Origin: Sphingopyxis sp.
GTDB lineage: Bacteria; Pseudomonadota; Alphaproteobacteria; Sphingomonadales; Sphingomonadaceae
Length of the DNA stretch: 64,000 bases
NCBI GenBank assembly: GCA_013823985.1
Contig: PNNB01000050.1
Location: 1 to 64,000 of the forward strand
Direction of reading: 5' to 3'
The notes below the pieces were generated by a model. That model ran no database searches. It was not told the origin of the DNA and saw nothing but the letters and a program-made list of their open reading frames with translations. Shown one piece after another: positions 42,424 to 50,898 of the stretch; position 1 is the stretch's first letter, and the number at the start of each line of letters is the position of its first letter. The position numbers and the translations under genes are program-made.

Positions 42424-44861
42424 ATGCAGGATTGCCGGTTGACGCTGTGTTGCCGGACTTGCTCGCGACGCTGGCTGCACAGACAAACGCCGTCCTGATC
42501 GCTCCGCCGGGTGCGGGCAAGACCACGATGGTCGCGCCGAATCTGCTCGACCAGCCGTGGTGCAGCGGCAAAATCCTCCTCCTCTCCCCCCGCCGTCTCG
42601 CCGCGCGCATGGCCGCTGAGCGCATAGCGGAGCTGATGGGGGAGCAGGTGGGCGGCCTTGTCGGCTACGCGACGCGCATGGACAGCAAGCAGTCGGCGGC
42701 GACGCGGATATTGGTACTGACCGAGGGCATTTTTCGCAACCGCATCATCGCTGATCCCGAACTGGCGGGCATATCTGCCGTGCTGTTCGACGAGGTGCAT
42801 GAACGCAGCATCGACAGCGATTTCGGCCTCGCGCTGGCCCTGGAGGCGCAAGGTGCTTTCCGGCCGGACCTGCGTCTGGTGGCCATGTCCGCGACGCTCG
42901 ACGGCGCGCGCTTCTCCACATTAATGGACGGCGCGCCGGTGATTGAAAGCGAGGGGCGGAGCTGGCCGCTGGAGCTGCGCTATGTCGGACGTCAGGTCAG
43001 CCAGCCGATCGAGACCGACATCGCCCGCATCATCCGCCAGGCCTTGGGCGACGAAAGCGGCGATCTGCTGGTCTTCCTGCCCGGCACCCGCGAAATCGAC
43101 CGCACCGCCGACGCGATGGAAAATCTGCCCGACACCATCATTGTCCACAAATTGCACGGGCAGGTCGACTCCGCGGCGCAGCGGCTTGCGGTCCGGCCCG
43201 ATCCGCAGGGACGCCGAAAGATCATCCTTGCGACCAACATCGCGGAGACCAGCCTCACCATCGATGGCGTCCGGATCGTCATCGACAGCGGCCTCGCCCG
43301 CCGTGCGCGCTTTGACCGGGCGGCAGGGGTTACGCGGTTGGTGACCGAGCGGGCGAGCCTGTCGGCCGCCACCCAACGCGCCGGCCGCGCCGCCCGGCAA
43401 GGGCCGGGCGTGGCTTACCGGCTGTGGGAGGAAGCGGGGAATGGCGGCCTTCCGCCCTTTGACCCGCCGGAGATATTGGAAAGCGACCTTGCGCCGCTGC
43501 TGCTCGATTGCGCCCATTGGGGGGAGGGGGATCCGACCCGCCTGCGCTGGCTCGACACCCCGCCAGCCGCCGCGCTGAACGAGGCGCGCAAGGCGCTGCT
43601 CGGCATGGCTGCGATCACCGATAGCGGCAGCATCACGCCCCACGGCCAGAAGCTCGCCGCCCTGCCGCTGCCACCACATCTTGCCCATATGGTCCTGCGC
43701 GCTGCCGAACACGGGCAGGCGGAGACCGCCGCCGAACTGGCGCTCCTGCTGCAAGAGCGTGGGCTTGGCGGGCAGGGTGAGGACCTTGAAAGCCGCCACG
43801 AACGCTTCCGCCGGGACAAGGGCGGTCGCACCGACGCCGCCAAGGCGCTTGCCCGCCGGATCGGCAAGATGGCGGGGGAAAGCGGCACCGCAGCTCCGCT
43901 TTCGACAGGCGCGCTGGTCGCGCTCGCCTATCCTGACCGCGTCGCCAAACGCCGCGATGCGAAGGGCGAAAACTGGATCGGCGCTCTGGGCCGTGGCCTG
44001 CGGCTCGACCCGCTGTCACCGCTGGCACAGGCCGAATGGCTCGCCGTTGCCGATCTGCAGGGTGCAGCATCGGGTGCACGCATCCTGTCCGCCGCAGCCG
44101 TGACCGAGGCGGAGGTGCTTGACCTGTTTGCCGACCGTTTGGAAAGCAAAACCGAAACCCGCTACGACGCCGCCAATGACCGCGTCGAGGTCCGCCAACG
44201 CCAACGCCTCGGCGCGATTGTCCTGCGCGAGGGCATGGTCGCAAAGCCCGACCCCGATGCGCTGGCCGACGCCCTGCTGGCGGCGGTGCGGCAAAACGGG
44301 ATCGCGGCACTGCCATGGTCGGAAAATGCCATCGCCTTACGCCAACGGGCTGCCTTTGCGGGGCATGACCTGTTGTTCGACGCTCAACTGCTGGAGACAC
44401 TCGACCAATGGCTGCGCCCCGTGGTGCAGGGGGTATCCCGGTTGCGCGACATATCGAAATCAGGGCTATCCGACGCGCTCGATAATCTGCTCGGCTGGGA
44501 CAGCAAGCAGCAGGTCGAACGCCTCGCCCCGGCACATTTCACAAGCCCGGCGGGCACGACCCACCCCGTCGACTATGCCGCCGAAGCCGGGCCTACGGCG
44601 GAGCTCCGCGTGCAGGCGCTATTCGGGTTGGACACGCATCCCGTCATCGGCATCGACCGCTTGCCCCTGGTGCTCAGCCTGACCTCGCCCGCCGGCCGCC
44701 CGATCCAGACCACGCGCAATCTGCCCGAATTCTGGCGCGGCAGCTGGCGCGACGTCGCCAAGGAAATGCGGGGGCGTTACCCCAAGCATAATTGGCCCGA
44801 CGCCCCGTGGGAAAGCGTCGCCAGCCTGAAAACGAAAAAGGCACAAGCACGCGACGCTTGA
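42408..44861 (+). CDS. hrpB: ATP-dependent helicase HrpB
   Basis: This 817-residue DEAH/RHA-type helicase has Walker A APPGAGKTT near residue 33, DEVH box in LFDEVHERSIDSD, MSATLDG motif III, TNIAETSLTI and QRAGRAARQGPG. The C-terminal HrpB-specific domain ends with YPKHNWPDAPWE. HrpB is a widespread bacterial RNA helicase with a poorly known role. The gene is complete and typical in length. Confidence 0.95.
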   Translation: MGRPLNAGLPVDAVLPDLLATLAAQTNAVLIAPPGAGKTTMVAPNLLDQPWCSGKILLLSPRRLAARMAAERIAELMGEQVGGLVGYATRMDSKQSAATRILVLTEGIFRNRIIADPELAGISAVLFDEVHERSIDSDFGLALALEAQGAFRPDLRLVAMSATLDGARFSTLMDGAPVIESEGRSWPLELRYVGRQVSQPIETDIARIIRQALGDESGDLLVFLPGTREIDRTADAMENLPDTIIVHKLHGQVDSAAQRLAVRPDPQGRRKIILATNIAETSLTIDGVRIVIDSGLARRARFDRAAGVTRLVTERASLSAATQRAGRAARQGPGVAYRLWEEAGNGGLPPFDPPEILESDLAPLLLDCAHWGEGDPTRLRWLDTPPAAALNEARKALLGMAAITDSGSITPHGQKLAALPLPPHLAHMVLRAAEHGQAETAAELALLLQERGLGGQGEDLESRHERFRRDKGGRTDAAKALARRIGKMAGESGTAAPLSTGALVALAYPDRVAKRRDAKGENWIGALGRGLRLDPLSPLAQAEWLAVADLQGAASGARILSAAAVTEAEVLDLFADRLESKTETRYDAANDRVEVRQRQRLGAIVLREGMVAKPDPDALADALLAAVRQNGIAALPWSENAIALRQRAAFAGHDLLFDAQLLETLDQWLRPVVQGVSRLRDISKSGLSDALDNLLGWDSKQQVERLAPAHFTSPAGTTHPVDYAAEAGPTAELRVQALFGLDTHPVIGIDRLPLVLSLTSPAGRPIQTTRNLPEFWRGSWRDVAKEMRGRYPKHNWPDAPWESVASLKTKKAQARDA

Positions 44862-44916
44862 CGAATCCGGCATTTTTGGCGCAAGGCGGCTGCACTCCAA
44901 TTGTCAGGAAATTCCG

Positions 44917-45195
44917 ATGTCCGCACGTATCTACCAGCGTCCCAAAAACGCCATGCAATCCGGAAAAGCCTATACGGATATGTGGATATTGGAATTTACC
45001 CCGGCAGAACCGCGCAAGGCCGACCCGCTGATGGGCTGGGCCGGTTCAGGCGACACGCAGGTGCAGGTGCAACTAAAGTTCCCGACCCTCGCTGCCGCGC
45101 AGGCCTATGCCGCGAAAAAGGGCATCCAGGCGACCTTCATCCCAACCCCGCCCAAGACGTTGAAGATTCAGGCATACGCGGATAATTTCCGGTAG
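44917..45195 (+). CDS. ETC complex I subunit (NDUFS4-like)
   Basis: This 92-residue protein matches the alphaproteobacterial counterpart of mitochondrial NDUFS4: ARIYQRPKNAMQSGKAYTDMWILEF at the start, DPLMGWAGSGDTQVQVQLKFPTLAAAQAYAAKKG in the middle, and a short end. It is an accessory subunit of NADH-ubiquinone oxidoreductase and helps assembly of the peripheral arm. It stands alone, away from the nuo operon, as is usual. Confidence 0.92.
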   Translation: MSARIYQRPKNAMQSGKAYTDMWILEFTPAEPRKADPLMGWAGSGDTQVQVQLKFPTLAAAQAYAAKKGIQATFIPTPPKTLKIQAYADNFR

Positions 45196-45207
45196 GTTGG
45201 GTGGGTT

Positions 45208-45371
45208 CCCTCTCCCCTTTAGGGGAGAGGATACGAAGCCTTGGCCGAAGGCCTAGGCGCAGTTGGTGAGGGGCTCCACGGTGAGGTTCGTGCACGACCT
45301 CCCCCTCTCCACTTCGTCTAATGGCTATAGCCATAAGACTACGTACCTCTCCCCTGAAGGAGAGAGGGGGT
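45208..45371. repeat. Intergenic inverted repeat element, copy 1
   Basis: The element of about 165 bp has ends CCCTCTCCCCTTTAGGGG on the left and a matching GGAGAGAGGGGG on the right, with GGTGAGGGGCTCC inside. It is related to the copy at 46024-46190. Such CCCTCTCCC/GGTGAGGGGC elements are common between genes in many proteobacteria and carry no coding frame. Confidence 0.65.
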
Positions 45372-45462
45372 TTATGTCTCCTAACTGGAAATCTAACCCG
45401 AAAGCGGACTGTCAGGACACGACAACATTGCGGACGTTTGATCCGTCGCATACACTTGTCCC

Positions 45463-45645
45463 ATGGGTAAAAGGTCAGCCATTCCCCATCGCGACGATGA
45501 ACTTGATAAACTCAGCTATGAAGAACTGCTGTCTGAGATCGAGAGGTCGCGCATGCGATTAAGCATCGCTCCGTCAGCTAAAATGTCGAAGCAATGGCTT
45601 AGACGCATACACTGGTTGGAAAGAGCACTGGCTAATCGGGCCTGA
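45463..45645 (+). CDS. Small conserved-looking hypothetical protein
   Basis: This 60-residue charged helical protein reads MGKRSAIPHRDDELDKLSYE at the start and has IAPSAKMSKQWLRRIHWLERAL at the end. The composition is that of a real soluble protein (alternating charges, Trp and Arg in the last helix). The ATG has no strong ribosome binding site. Function unknown; it lies between two copies of an intergenic repeat. Confidence 0.55.
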   Translation: MGKRSAIPHRDDELDKLSYEELLSEIERSRMRLSIAPSAKMSKQWLRRIHWLERALANRA

Positions 45646-45699
45646 TGGCCACGATAGCACTAGATTGCGGTCAATCAATAAATCTGGGAAAATGACAAC

Positions 45700-45903
45700 A
45701 TGACCAAACACTGTTGTGAAATGATGCACTCTAATGTCGAGAATATTTGTGACATGCATCCAGACCGTTTTGATTGCCCTGATTGCCTCATCGATTATTT
45801 TAAGGATAGCTACGGGCTTATGATCCATGATGGAGGACGATCGGTCATCACAATTTCATACTGCCCTTGGTGCGCGACTAAGCTTCCAAACGGCTTGGAC
45901 TGA
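45700..45903 (+). CDS. DUF6980-like cysteine-rich small protein
   Basis: This 67-residue protein has paired cysteines: KHCCEMM at the start, CDMHPDRFDCPDCLIDYF, and SYCPWCATKLP at the end, a pattern fitting a small zinc-binding protein of the DUF6980 type. The GLMIHDGG block is also characteristic. Function unknown. It follows the previous small gene by 54 bases. Confidence 0.75.
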   Translation: MTKHCCEMMHSNVENICDMHPDRFDCPDCLIDYFKDSYGLMIHDGGRSVITISYCPWCATKLPNGLD

Positions 45904-46302
45904 GGGCAGCTATCCACAACATTCCTGTCAATTCCGATAGCCAACCAGCACACTGATAGCTGTCATTTGTTAAGCTGAAGCCAAACGATAACTTTGTGCA
46001 GGCTCACAATTTTTTGAAACCGGCCCCCTCTCCCGTTGGGAGAGGGTTGCGCAAGCTTGGCAACGTGTTGCCTAGCTGTAGCTGGGTGAGGGGCTGCGCG
46101 CTATCGATAGGGCACAGCCCCTCACCAACTCCGCCTAACTCGCTTCGCTCATAAGGCTTCATATCCTCTCCCAAGGGGAGAGGGGGTTGGTCGTTGAACC
46201 TCCGGTTATACGCACCAGTCGCCCGGAACTTGTTTCACCTCCGGTGACTTCGTTCCAGGATATTAGTCCTGTGACGTCGAAAAAAAGACTCAGCCCCGCA
46301 GC
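45904..46302. other. Intergenic region with repeat element copy 2
   Basis: No gene is seen. The middle (46024-46190) is a second CCCTCTCCC/GGGAGAGGG inverted repeat element related to 45208-45371. A degenerate piece resembling the GTCACCCTGAA family (GGAACTTGTTTCACC) lies near 46217-46240. Confidence 0.6.
46024..46190. repeat. Intergenic inverted repeat element, copy 2
   Basis: The left end is CCCTCTCCCGTTGGGAGAGG and the right end CCTCTCCCAAGGGGAGAGGG, with GGTGAGGGGCTGCG inside. It is similar in plan and length to 45208-45371. The two copies bracket the two small genes at 45463-45903. Confidence 0.65.
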
Positions 46303-46821
46303 CTAAAACACCATCCCCGGCAACATCAGCAACTTCACATCCACCACGCACCCTTCGGCCCGCTTGTCCGCCACAAAGGCCGGAAGCTGCGCAATCGGGA
46401 CCCGGTGGACGATGATATTCTCGCCATCCACCCCGCCGCCGTTGCCGACTTTGGTCAGGCCCGTGGCGCGGACAAGAGTGAAGCTTTCGCTTACCATGCC
46501 GGGGGAGGAGAAAAATTCGCCGAGGATGTCGAGCTTGGCAGCGCGGTAGCCGGTTTCTTCCTCCAGCTCGCGCGCGGCGGAGGTGAGGGGGTCTTCGCCG
46601 GCGTCATGGTCGCCGATCAGCCCGGCGGGCAGTTCGATGCAGGATGTGCCTAAGGGCACACGATATTGTTCGACGAGGAGAACATGCCCGTCTTCAGCCG
46701 CCAGAATGACGGCGGCACGAATGCCGCGGGCGCGGGATACATATTCCCATTTTCCTGTTTTTTTGGCCGTGATGAAGCGGCCCTGCCACATGATCTCTTC
46801 GGGCTCGTCATCCATGCTCAT
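46303..46821 (-). CDS. Nudix hydrolase (ADP-ribose pyrophosphatase-like)
   Basis: This 172-residue protein has a Nudix box in GLIGDHDAGEDPLTSAARELEEETGY (G, then E, RELEEETG), followed by a Pro 15-20 residues later in EFFSSPGMVSES, typical of ADP-ribose pyrophosphatases. It hydrolyses nucleotide-sugar diphosphates. Its start overlaps the stop of the upstream TPM gene in an ATGA arrangement, so it is translationally coupled to the LemA/TPM cluster. Confidence 0.9.
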   Translation of the reverse strand: MSMDDEPEEIMWQGRFITAKKTGKWEYVSRARGIRAAVILAAEDGHVLLVEQYRVPLGTSCIELPAGLIGDHDAGEDPLTSAARELEEETGYRAAKLDILGEFFSSPGMVSESFTLVRATGLTKVGNGGGVDGENIIVHRVPIAQLPAFVADKRAEGCVVDVKLLMLPGMVF

Positions 46822-47507
46822 AATTCGATTAGTCTGTCGGGGAGTTCGTTGGGGTTTTCATGGCCCTTGGGGAAATGTTCGGCAAGCACGATGCCCATCT
46901 GGCGCACAGCTTCGGCCATGCCTTCGCCCGGTTGGCCTGCCCTGACCCGTTCGATCAGCGCGACCATCGCGTCGCCCCAGATTTCAGGTGTGACCAGTTT
47001 GGCAATTTCCTCATCCGCGACGATTTCCGCGCGATGTTCTTTCATCGACAGATAAAGCAATACGCCGGTGCGGCCCACGGTTTTGGCCTCGGTGCCGACC
47101 TTGAAAAGGCTGATGGCGCGCGCGCGGACGCGGCCCATTTTGATGGCTTTGGGGGTGAGGGCAAGGCGCAACGGTATCCATTTCAGGATCAACCATGTGC
47201 CCACCCATTTGAGGACCATTGCAACGAAGATCATCGCCATGATCTCGCCGTTGCTATAGTCATGCGCCCATCCGCCGGTCATGCTGTCGACCAGCCCCAG
47301 ATAGAAATCGGGGAACAGGCCATAGGCCGCGAACGCCAAAAACGCCGCGACGCTGGCCCAGAACAGGCCGATATCCTCATAATGGTCCGAAAGGTCGGTG
47401 ACGATCGTGACGATTTCGCCGCTGGTGTGCTGCTCCGCTGCGGCAACCGCATCGGTGACGCGTTTATGATCGTCGAGGGTCATCCGGTTCACTTTGTGCA
47501 AGGCCAT
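46818..47507 (-). CDS. TPM domain membrane protein
   Basis: This 229-residue protein begins with an acidic helical segment (DHKRVTDAVAAAEQHTSGEIVTIV, a TPM-type start). Two membrane helices follow (about 52-70 and 96-116), then a TPM-like remainder with KTVGRTGVLLYLSMKEHRAEIVADEEI, a core TPM signature. It is the second TPM gene in a row and probably acts with it at the inner membrane. TPM proteins are linked to protein quality control or repair of membrane complexes; the role here is unknown. Confidence 0.83.
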   Translation of the reverse strand: MALHKVNRMTLDDHKRVTDAVAAAEQHTSGEIVTIVTDLSDHYEDIGLFWASVAAFLAFAAYGLFPDFYLGLVDSMTGGWAHDYSNGEIMAMIFVAMVLKWVGTWLILKWIPLRLALTPKAIKMGRVRARAISLFKVGTEAKTVGRTGVLLYLSMKEHRAEIVADEEIAKLVTPEIWGDAMVALIERVRAGQPGEGMAEAVRQMGIVLAEHFPKGHENPNELPDRLIEL

Positions 47508-47519
47508 GCCGTCTGCTCC

Positions 47520-48326
47520 TTACCAACCACCCGATGCGCCGCCGCCGCCGAAGCCGCCGCCGCCACCGGAAAAGCCGCCGAAGCCGCCACCACCGCCGCC
47601 GCCCCAGGACGAACCGCCGCTACCGCCGCCCCAGTCGCCGCCGCCCCAGATAATGACAGGGCCCATGCCGCCGCGCCGGTGCTTGCGCCCGCCGCCTTTC
47701 ATGCTTTGCATGATGGGCAGCAGGACGAAGAAGAAGATGAAGAGCAGGAAGATCAGCGCACCCAAGGGGAAGCCTTCATCATCCTTCTGCTTCTTTTGTG
47801 CTTCGGCAGCGACCTTGGCCGCTTCCTCGGCGGGCAGTTCCAACTGCGTCACGATCCGGTCAACCCCGGCGTTGATGCCGCCTGCGAAATCGCCATCCTT
47901 GAAACGGGGCGTGATGTCGTTGCGGATGATGGTCGAGGACAGGCCGTCGGTCAGAACGGGTTCGAGGCCATAGCCGACCTCGATCCGCATCTTGCGTTCA
48001 TTTGGCGCGACGATCAGGATTGCGCCATTGTCCTTCTCGCTTTCGCCCTTGCCGTCCTGTCCGATGGCCCAATGCCGGCCGAGGCGGTAGCCATAGTCGG
48101 AGATCTCATAGCCTTCGAGGCTGTTCAATGTCGCGACCACAAGCTGCCGGTTGGTGCGGGTTTCCAGACCTTCCAGCTTGGCGGTGAGTGCGGCCTCTTG
48201 CGCGGGATCAAGCAGATTGGCCTCATCCACCACGCGGCCGGACAATTTGGGGAAGGTCTGCGCGAGCGCCGACTGGCCGGTGAGGACCAGTAGCGCCGCG
48301 ACGAGAAGGCCGATGGCCTTTTTCAT
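47520..48326 (-). CDS. TPM domain protein with Gly-rich tail (YgcG-like)
   Basis: This 268-residue protein has a signal peptide (MKKAIGLLVAALLVLTGQSALA), a periplasmic TPM domain (LSGRVVDEANLLDPAQEAAL, LVVATLNSLEGYEISDYGYRLGRHWAIG, GAILIVAPNERKMRIEVGYGLE in order) and a membrane helix near 190-205. A very Gly-rich tail ends in GGGASGGW. This is the common YgcG plan. It lies between lemA and the second TPM gene, a frequent arrangement. Confidence 0.9.
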   Translation of the reverse strand: MKKAIGLLVAALLVLTGQSALAQTFPKLSGRVVDEANLLDPAQEAALTAKLEGLETRTNRQLVVATLNSLEGYEISDYGYRLGRHWAIGQDGKGESEKDNGAILIVAPNERKMRIEVGYGLEPVLTDGLSSTIIRNDITPRFKDGDFAGGINAGVDRIVTQLELPAEEAAKVAAEAQKKQKDDEGFPLGALIFLLFIFFFVLLPIMQSMKGGGRKHRRGGMGPVIIWGGGDWGGGSGGSSWGGGGGGGFGGFSGGGGGFGGGGASGGW

Positions 48327-48362
48327 TCTAAGTTCCTTAGGTTCTGACCCTAATGAAGAGGA

Positions 48363-48971
48363 TTAGCCGGTGGGAGCCATATCAAGCTGGGGCGCCGCTT
48401 CCGCGCCGGGGGTGGTGGCCTGATACGGAACCATGGGCTTGGCACCATGGATCACCTTGGCACCAATGATGTCCGGAAAGGTGCGGATGGTAGTGTTATA
48501 GGAGCGGACCGCTTCGTTATAATCGCGCAGCGTGATGCGGACGCGGTTTTCCTGGCCTTCCAACTGGTCCTGCAGCTTCAGATAGCCTTCCTGGCTTTTC
48601 AGATCGGGATATTGTTCGACCGACACCAACAGGCGCGACAGGCTGCCCGAAAGCTGGTTCTGGGCGGACTGGAATGCGGCCATCTTGGCGGGGTCGCTCA
48701 GATCATCGGGGTTAACCTGAATATTCGGTGCGGTCGCCTTGGCGCGGGCTTCGATCACTTCGGTCAGCGTCTTGTTTTCCTGCGCAGCGGCGCCCTTGAC
48801 GACATTGGCAAGGTTCGGAATCAGATTGGCGCGTTCCTGAAATGCGGCCTGTACATCGGCCCATTTGGCTTTCGCATTTTCCTCGGCAGTCGGAACACTG
48901 TTGATACCGCAGCCTGCGAGCGATGCCGCCGCCACCGGAACCAAAAGAAATTTCGCAAAATTGGTACGCAT
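48363..48971 (-). CDS. lemA: LemA family lipoprotein
   Basis: From the ATG at 48971 the protein has 202 residues. A lipoprotein signal (LLVPVAAASLAGC) is followed by the LemA helical domain with NAKAKWADVQAAFQERANLIPNLANVVKG, VEQYPDLKSQEGYLKLQDQLEGQENRVRITLRDYNEAVRSYNTTIRTFP in order. LemA proteins are of unknown function and often sit beside TPM genes, as here. It heads the minus-strand cluster lemA-TPM-TPM-Nudix. Confidence 0.93.
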   Translation of the reverse strand: MRTNFAKFLLVPVAAASLAGCGINSVPTAEENAKAKWADVQAAFQERANLIPNLANVVKGAAAQENKTLTEVIEARAKATAPNIQVNPDDLSDPAKMAAFQSAQNQLSGSLSRLLVSVEQYPDLKSQEGYLKLQDQLEGQENRVRITLRDYNEAVRSYNTTIRTFPDIIGAKVIHGAKPMVPYQATTPGAEAAPQLDMAPTG

Positions 48972-49126
48972 CAATGGAACTCCTCTGACGGGCACAATGC
49001 CCAATAGAACACGAAAGCCGTGTATTACTCATATAAGGCGCGTGAAGATTTTACGCAATGACTCCTATCGTTTCTTCCCGAAATATGACATTCGGTTACG
49101 GGGTTTTTAAAAATGGGAGTGTCCGT

Positions 49127-49543
49127 ATGTTGAGCGAATTTAAGGCTTTTATTGCGCGTGGTAATGTTCTTGACCTTGCGGTCGGGGTGATCATTGGCGC
49201 TGCGTTTGGGAAAATTGTGACGTCGATGACCGACGATCTGATCATGCCGCTGATCTCGTTGGCGACCGGTGGCGGGGTTGATTTCAGCAGCAAATATATC
49301 GTTTTGAGCGGCGGCGCAAAAGTAACCGAAGGTATGTCTTTGGCTGCTGCCAAGGCCGCTAACGCGAACGTGTTCGCTTATGGCAGCTTCATCACCGCGC
49401 TGATCAACTTCATCATCCTCGCCTTTGTGATCTTCATGATCATCCGTCAGGCGAACAAGGTGCTTCCGCCACCCCCGGCCGCGACTGGCCCGACCGATGT
49501 CGATCTGCTCACGGAAATCCGGGACGAATTGCGCAAGAAGTAA
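49127..49543 (+). CDS. mscL: Large-conductance mechanosensitive channel MscL
   Basis: From the ATG at 49127, preceded by GGGAG, the protein has 138 residues. The first helix [24 protein letters not shown] contains the conserved pore region, and the second is [19 protein letters not shown]. The C-terminal helix is [11 protein letters not shown]. It opens under membrane tension to release solutes during osmotic downshock. The frame extends upstream to 49058 but that part is not conserved-looking. Confidence 0.95.
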   Translation: MLSEFKAFIARGNVLDLAVGVIIGAAFGKIVTSMTDDLIMPLISLATGGGVDFSSKYIVLSGGAKVTEGMSLAAAKAANANVFAYGSFITALINFIILAFVIFMIIRQANKVLPPPPAATGPTDVDLLTEIRDELRKK

Positions 49544-49598
49544 CTCTGCCGTGTTGGAATAATTGCCAAGCGGCTATGGCTGTAGCATAGGCGCGGGC

Positions 49599-50852
49599 AT
49601 GAATGCTCCGGAAGTGAAAAGAGGCCGCCATTTGACCCGCGCAAAGGGATTGCGCGCGTTGACGGGCGGCCTTTTTACGCGCGGGTTCGACCGGATTGTC
49701 GACCGGATTGATCAGGGGTTCGACTTTGGCACCGTCGAAGGCGTGTTGCCTGACGGTTCGGTGCGGATCGTCGGCGGCCGTGGCCCGGGGCCGGTGGCGC
49801 ATATCACCATCCACCATTGGAATGCTCTGTTCCGGCTGGTGCGCGGGGGATCGATCGGTTGGTATGAAGCCTGGGCGGCGGGCGAATGGAGCAGCCCCGA
49901 TCCGGTGCAGATCTTCGACCTGTTCATGCGCAACCGGGTGAAGCTGGGCAATGTCGGGCGGCCGTCCGGCTTGGCAAAGTTTGTGGGCAAGATCATCCAC
50001 CGCCTGCGCGACAACAGCCGCAGCGGGGCACGGCGGAACATCGAGGCGCATTACGACCTCGGCAACGACTTTTACGAGGCGTGGCTGGACCGCAGCATGA
50101 CCTATTCAAGCGCGCTTTTTGCCGAGCCGATTTCGGCGGACGAACCCCTTGAGCAGGCGCAGGCGCGCAAGATCGAAACGCTGTTGGACCGTTTGGCGCT
50201 GAAGCCGGGGGATTCGCTGTTGGAAATAGGCTGCGGTTGGGGCAGTTTGGCCGAAATAGTTATTCAAAAACAAGGTATTGGCTATAATGGCATCACCCTG
50301 TCGAGCGAGCAGAAAGCCTACACAAACGCCCGGCTTCCGAACCTTTCTGAAGCATCAGCCGAATTAACAGACTACCGCGACGTCACCCAAATCTACGACG
50401 CCATTGCCAGTGTTGAGATGGTCGAAGCGGTGGGCCAGCGCTACTGGCCGGACTATCTCGCCACCATCTCCCGCTGCCTCAAACCGGGTGGCAGGGCTGC
50501 GATCCAGTACATCCGGATCGAGGATGACGTCTTCGACGCCTATGCCAGGGGTACCGACTTCATCCAGCACTATATCTTCCCCGGCGGCATGCTGCTGTCC
50601 GAAAGCAGGTTCCGGGCACTGGCCGAAGCCAATGGTCTGCAATGGCGGGACCAGCAGGATTTCGGACCGCACTACGCCGAAACGCTCAAACGCTGGCGCA
50701 TCCGTTTCGACGACGCTTTGGAACAAGGCAGGTTGCCCAGCGGCTTCGATGAAAAATTTATTTCCCTGTGGCGCTATTATCTGATGTATTGCGAAGGAGG
50801 ATTCCGCGGCGGCGGCATCAATGTTGCGCAAGTGACATTGATCAAGACTTAA
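49599..50852 (+). CDS. cfa: Cyclopropane-fatty-acyl-phospholipid synthase
   Basis: From the ATG at 49599 the protein has 417 residues. The C-terminal SAM-dependent domain has YDLGNDFYEAWLDRSMTYSSALF and motif I LLEIGCGWGSLAEI, then VEMVEAVGQRYWPDYL and the FPGGMLLSES block with the conserved pattern of CFA synthases. It adds a methylene bridge to unsaturated acyl chains of membrane lipids. It is a stand-alone gene, 56 bases after mscL. Confidence 0.93.
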   Translation: MNAPEVKRGRHLTRAKGLRALTGGLFTRGFDRIVDRIDQGFDFGTVEGVLPDGSVRIVGGRGPGPVAHITIHHWNALFRLVRGGSIGWYEAWAAGEWSSPDPVQIFDLFMRNRVKLGNVGRPSGLAKFVGKIIHRLRDNSRSGARRNIEAHYDLGNDFYEAWLDRSMTYSSALFAEPISADEPLEQAQARKIETLLDRLALKPGDSLLEIGCGWGSLAEIVIQKQGIGYNGITLSSEQKAYTNARLPNLSEASAELTDYRDVTQIYDAIASVEMVEAVGQRYWPDYLATISRCLKPGGRAAIQYIRIEDDVFDAYARGTDFIQHYIFPGGMLLSESRFRALAEANGLQWRDQQDFGPHYAETLKRWRIRFDDALEQGRLPSGFDEKFISLWRYYLMYCEGGFRGGGINVAQVTLIKT

Positions 50853-50898
50853 GGTTACGCTGCGGGTTGATAGAGAAAAACAAGAGGGGCGGGACGCG

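Noticed and set aside
45208..46190. Repeat-rich region considered as a CRISPR array
   Set aside because: Only two copies of a long inverted element separated by genes; no short regular repeats with spacers and no cas genes in the window.
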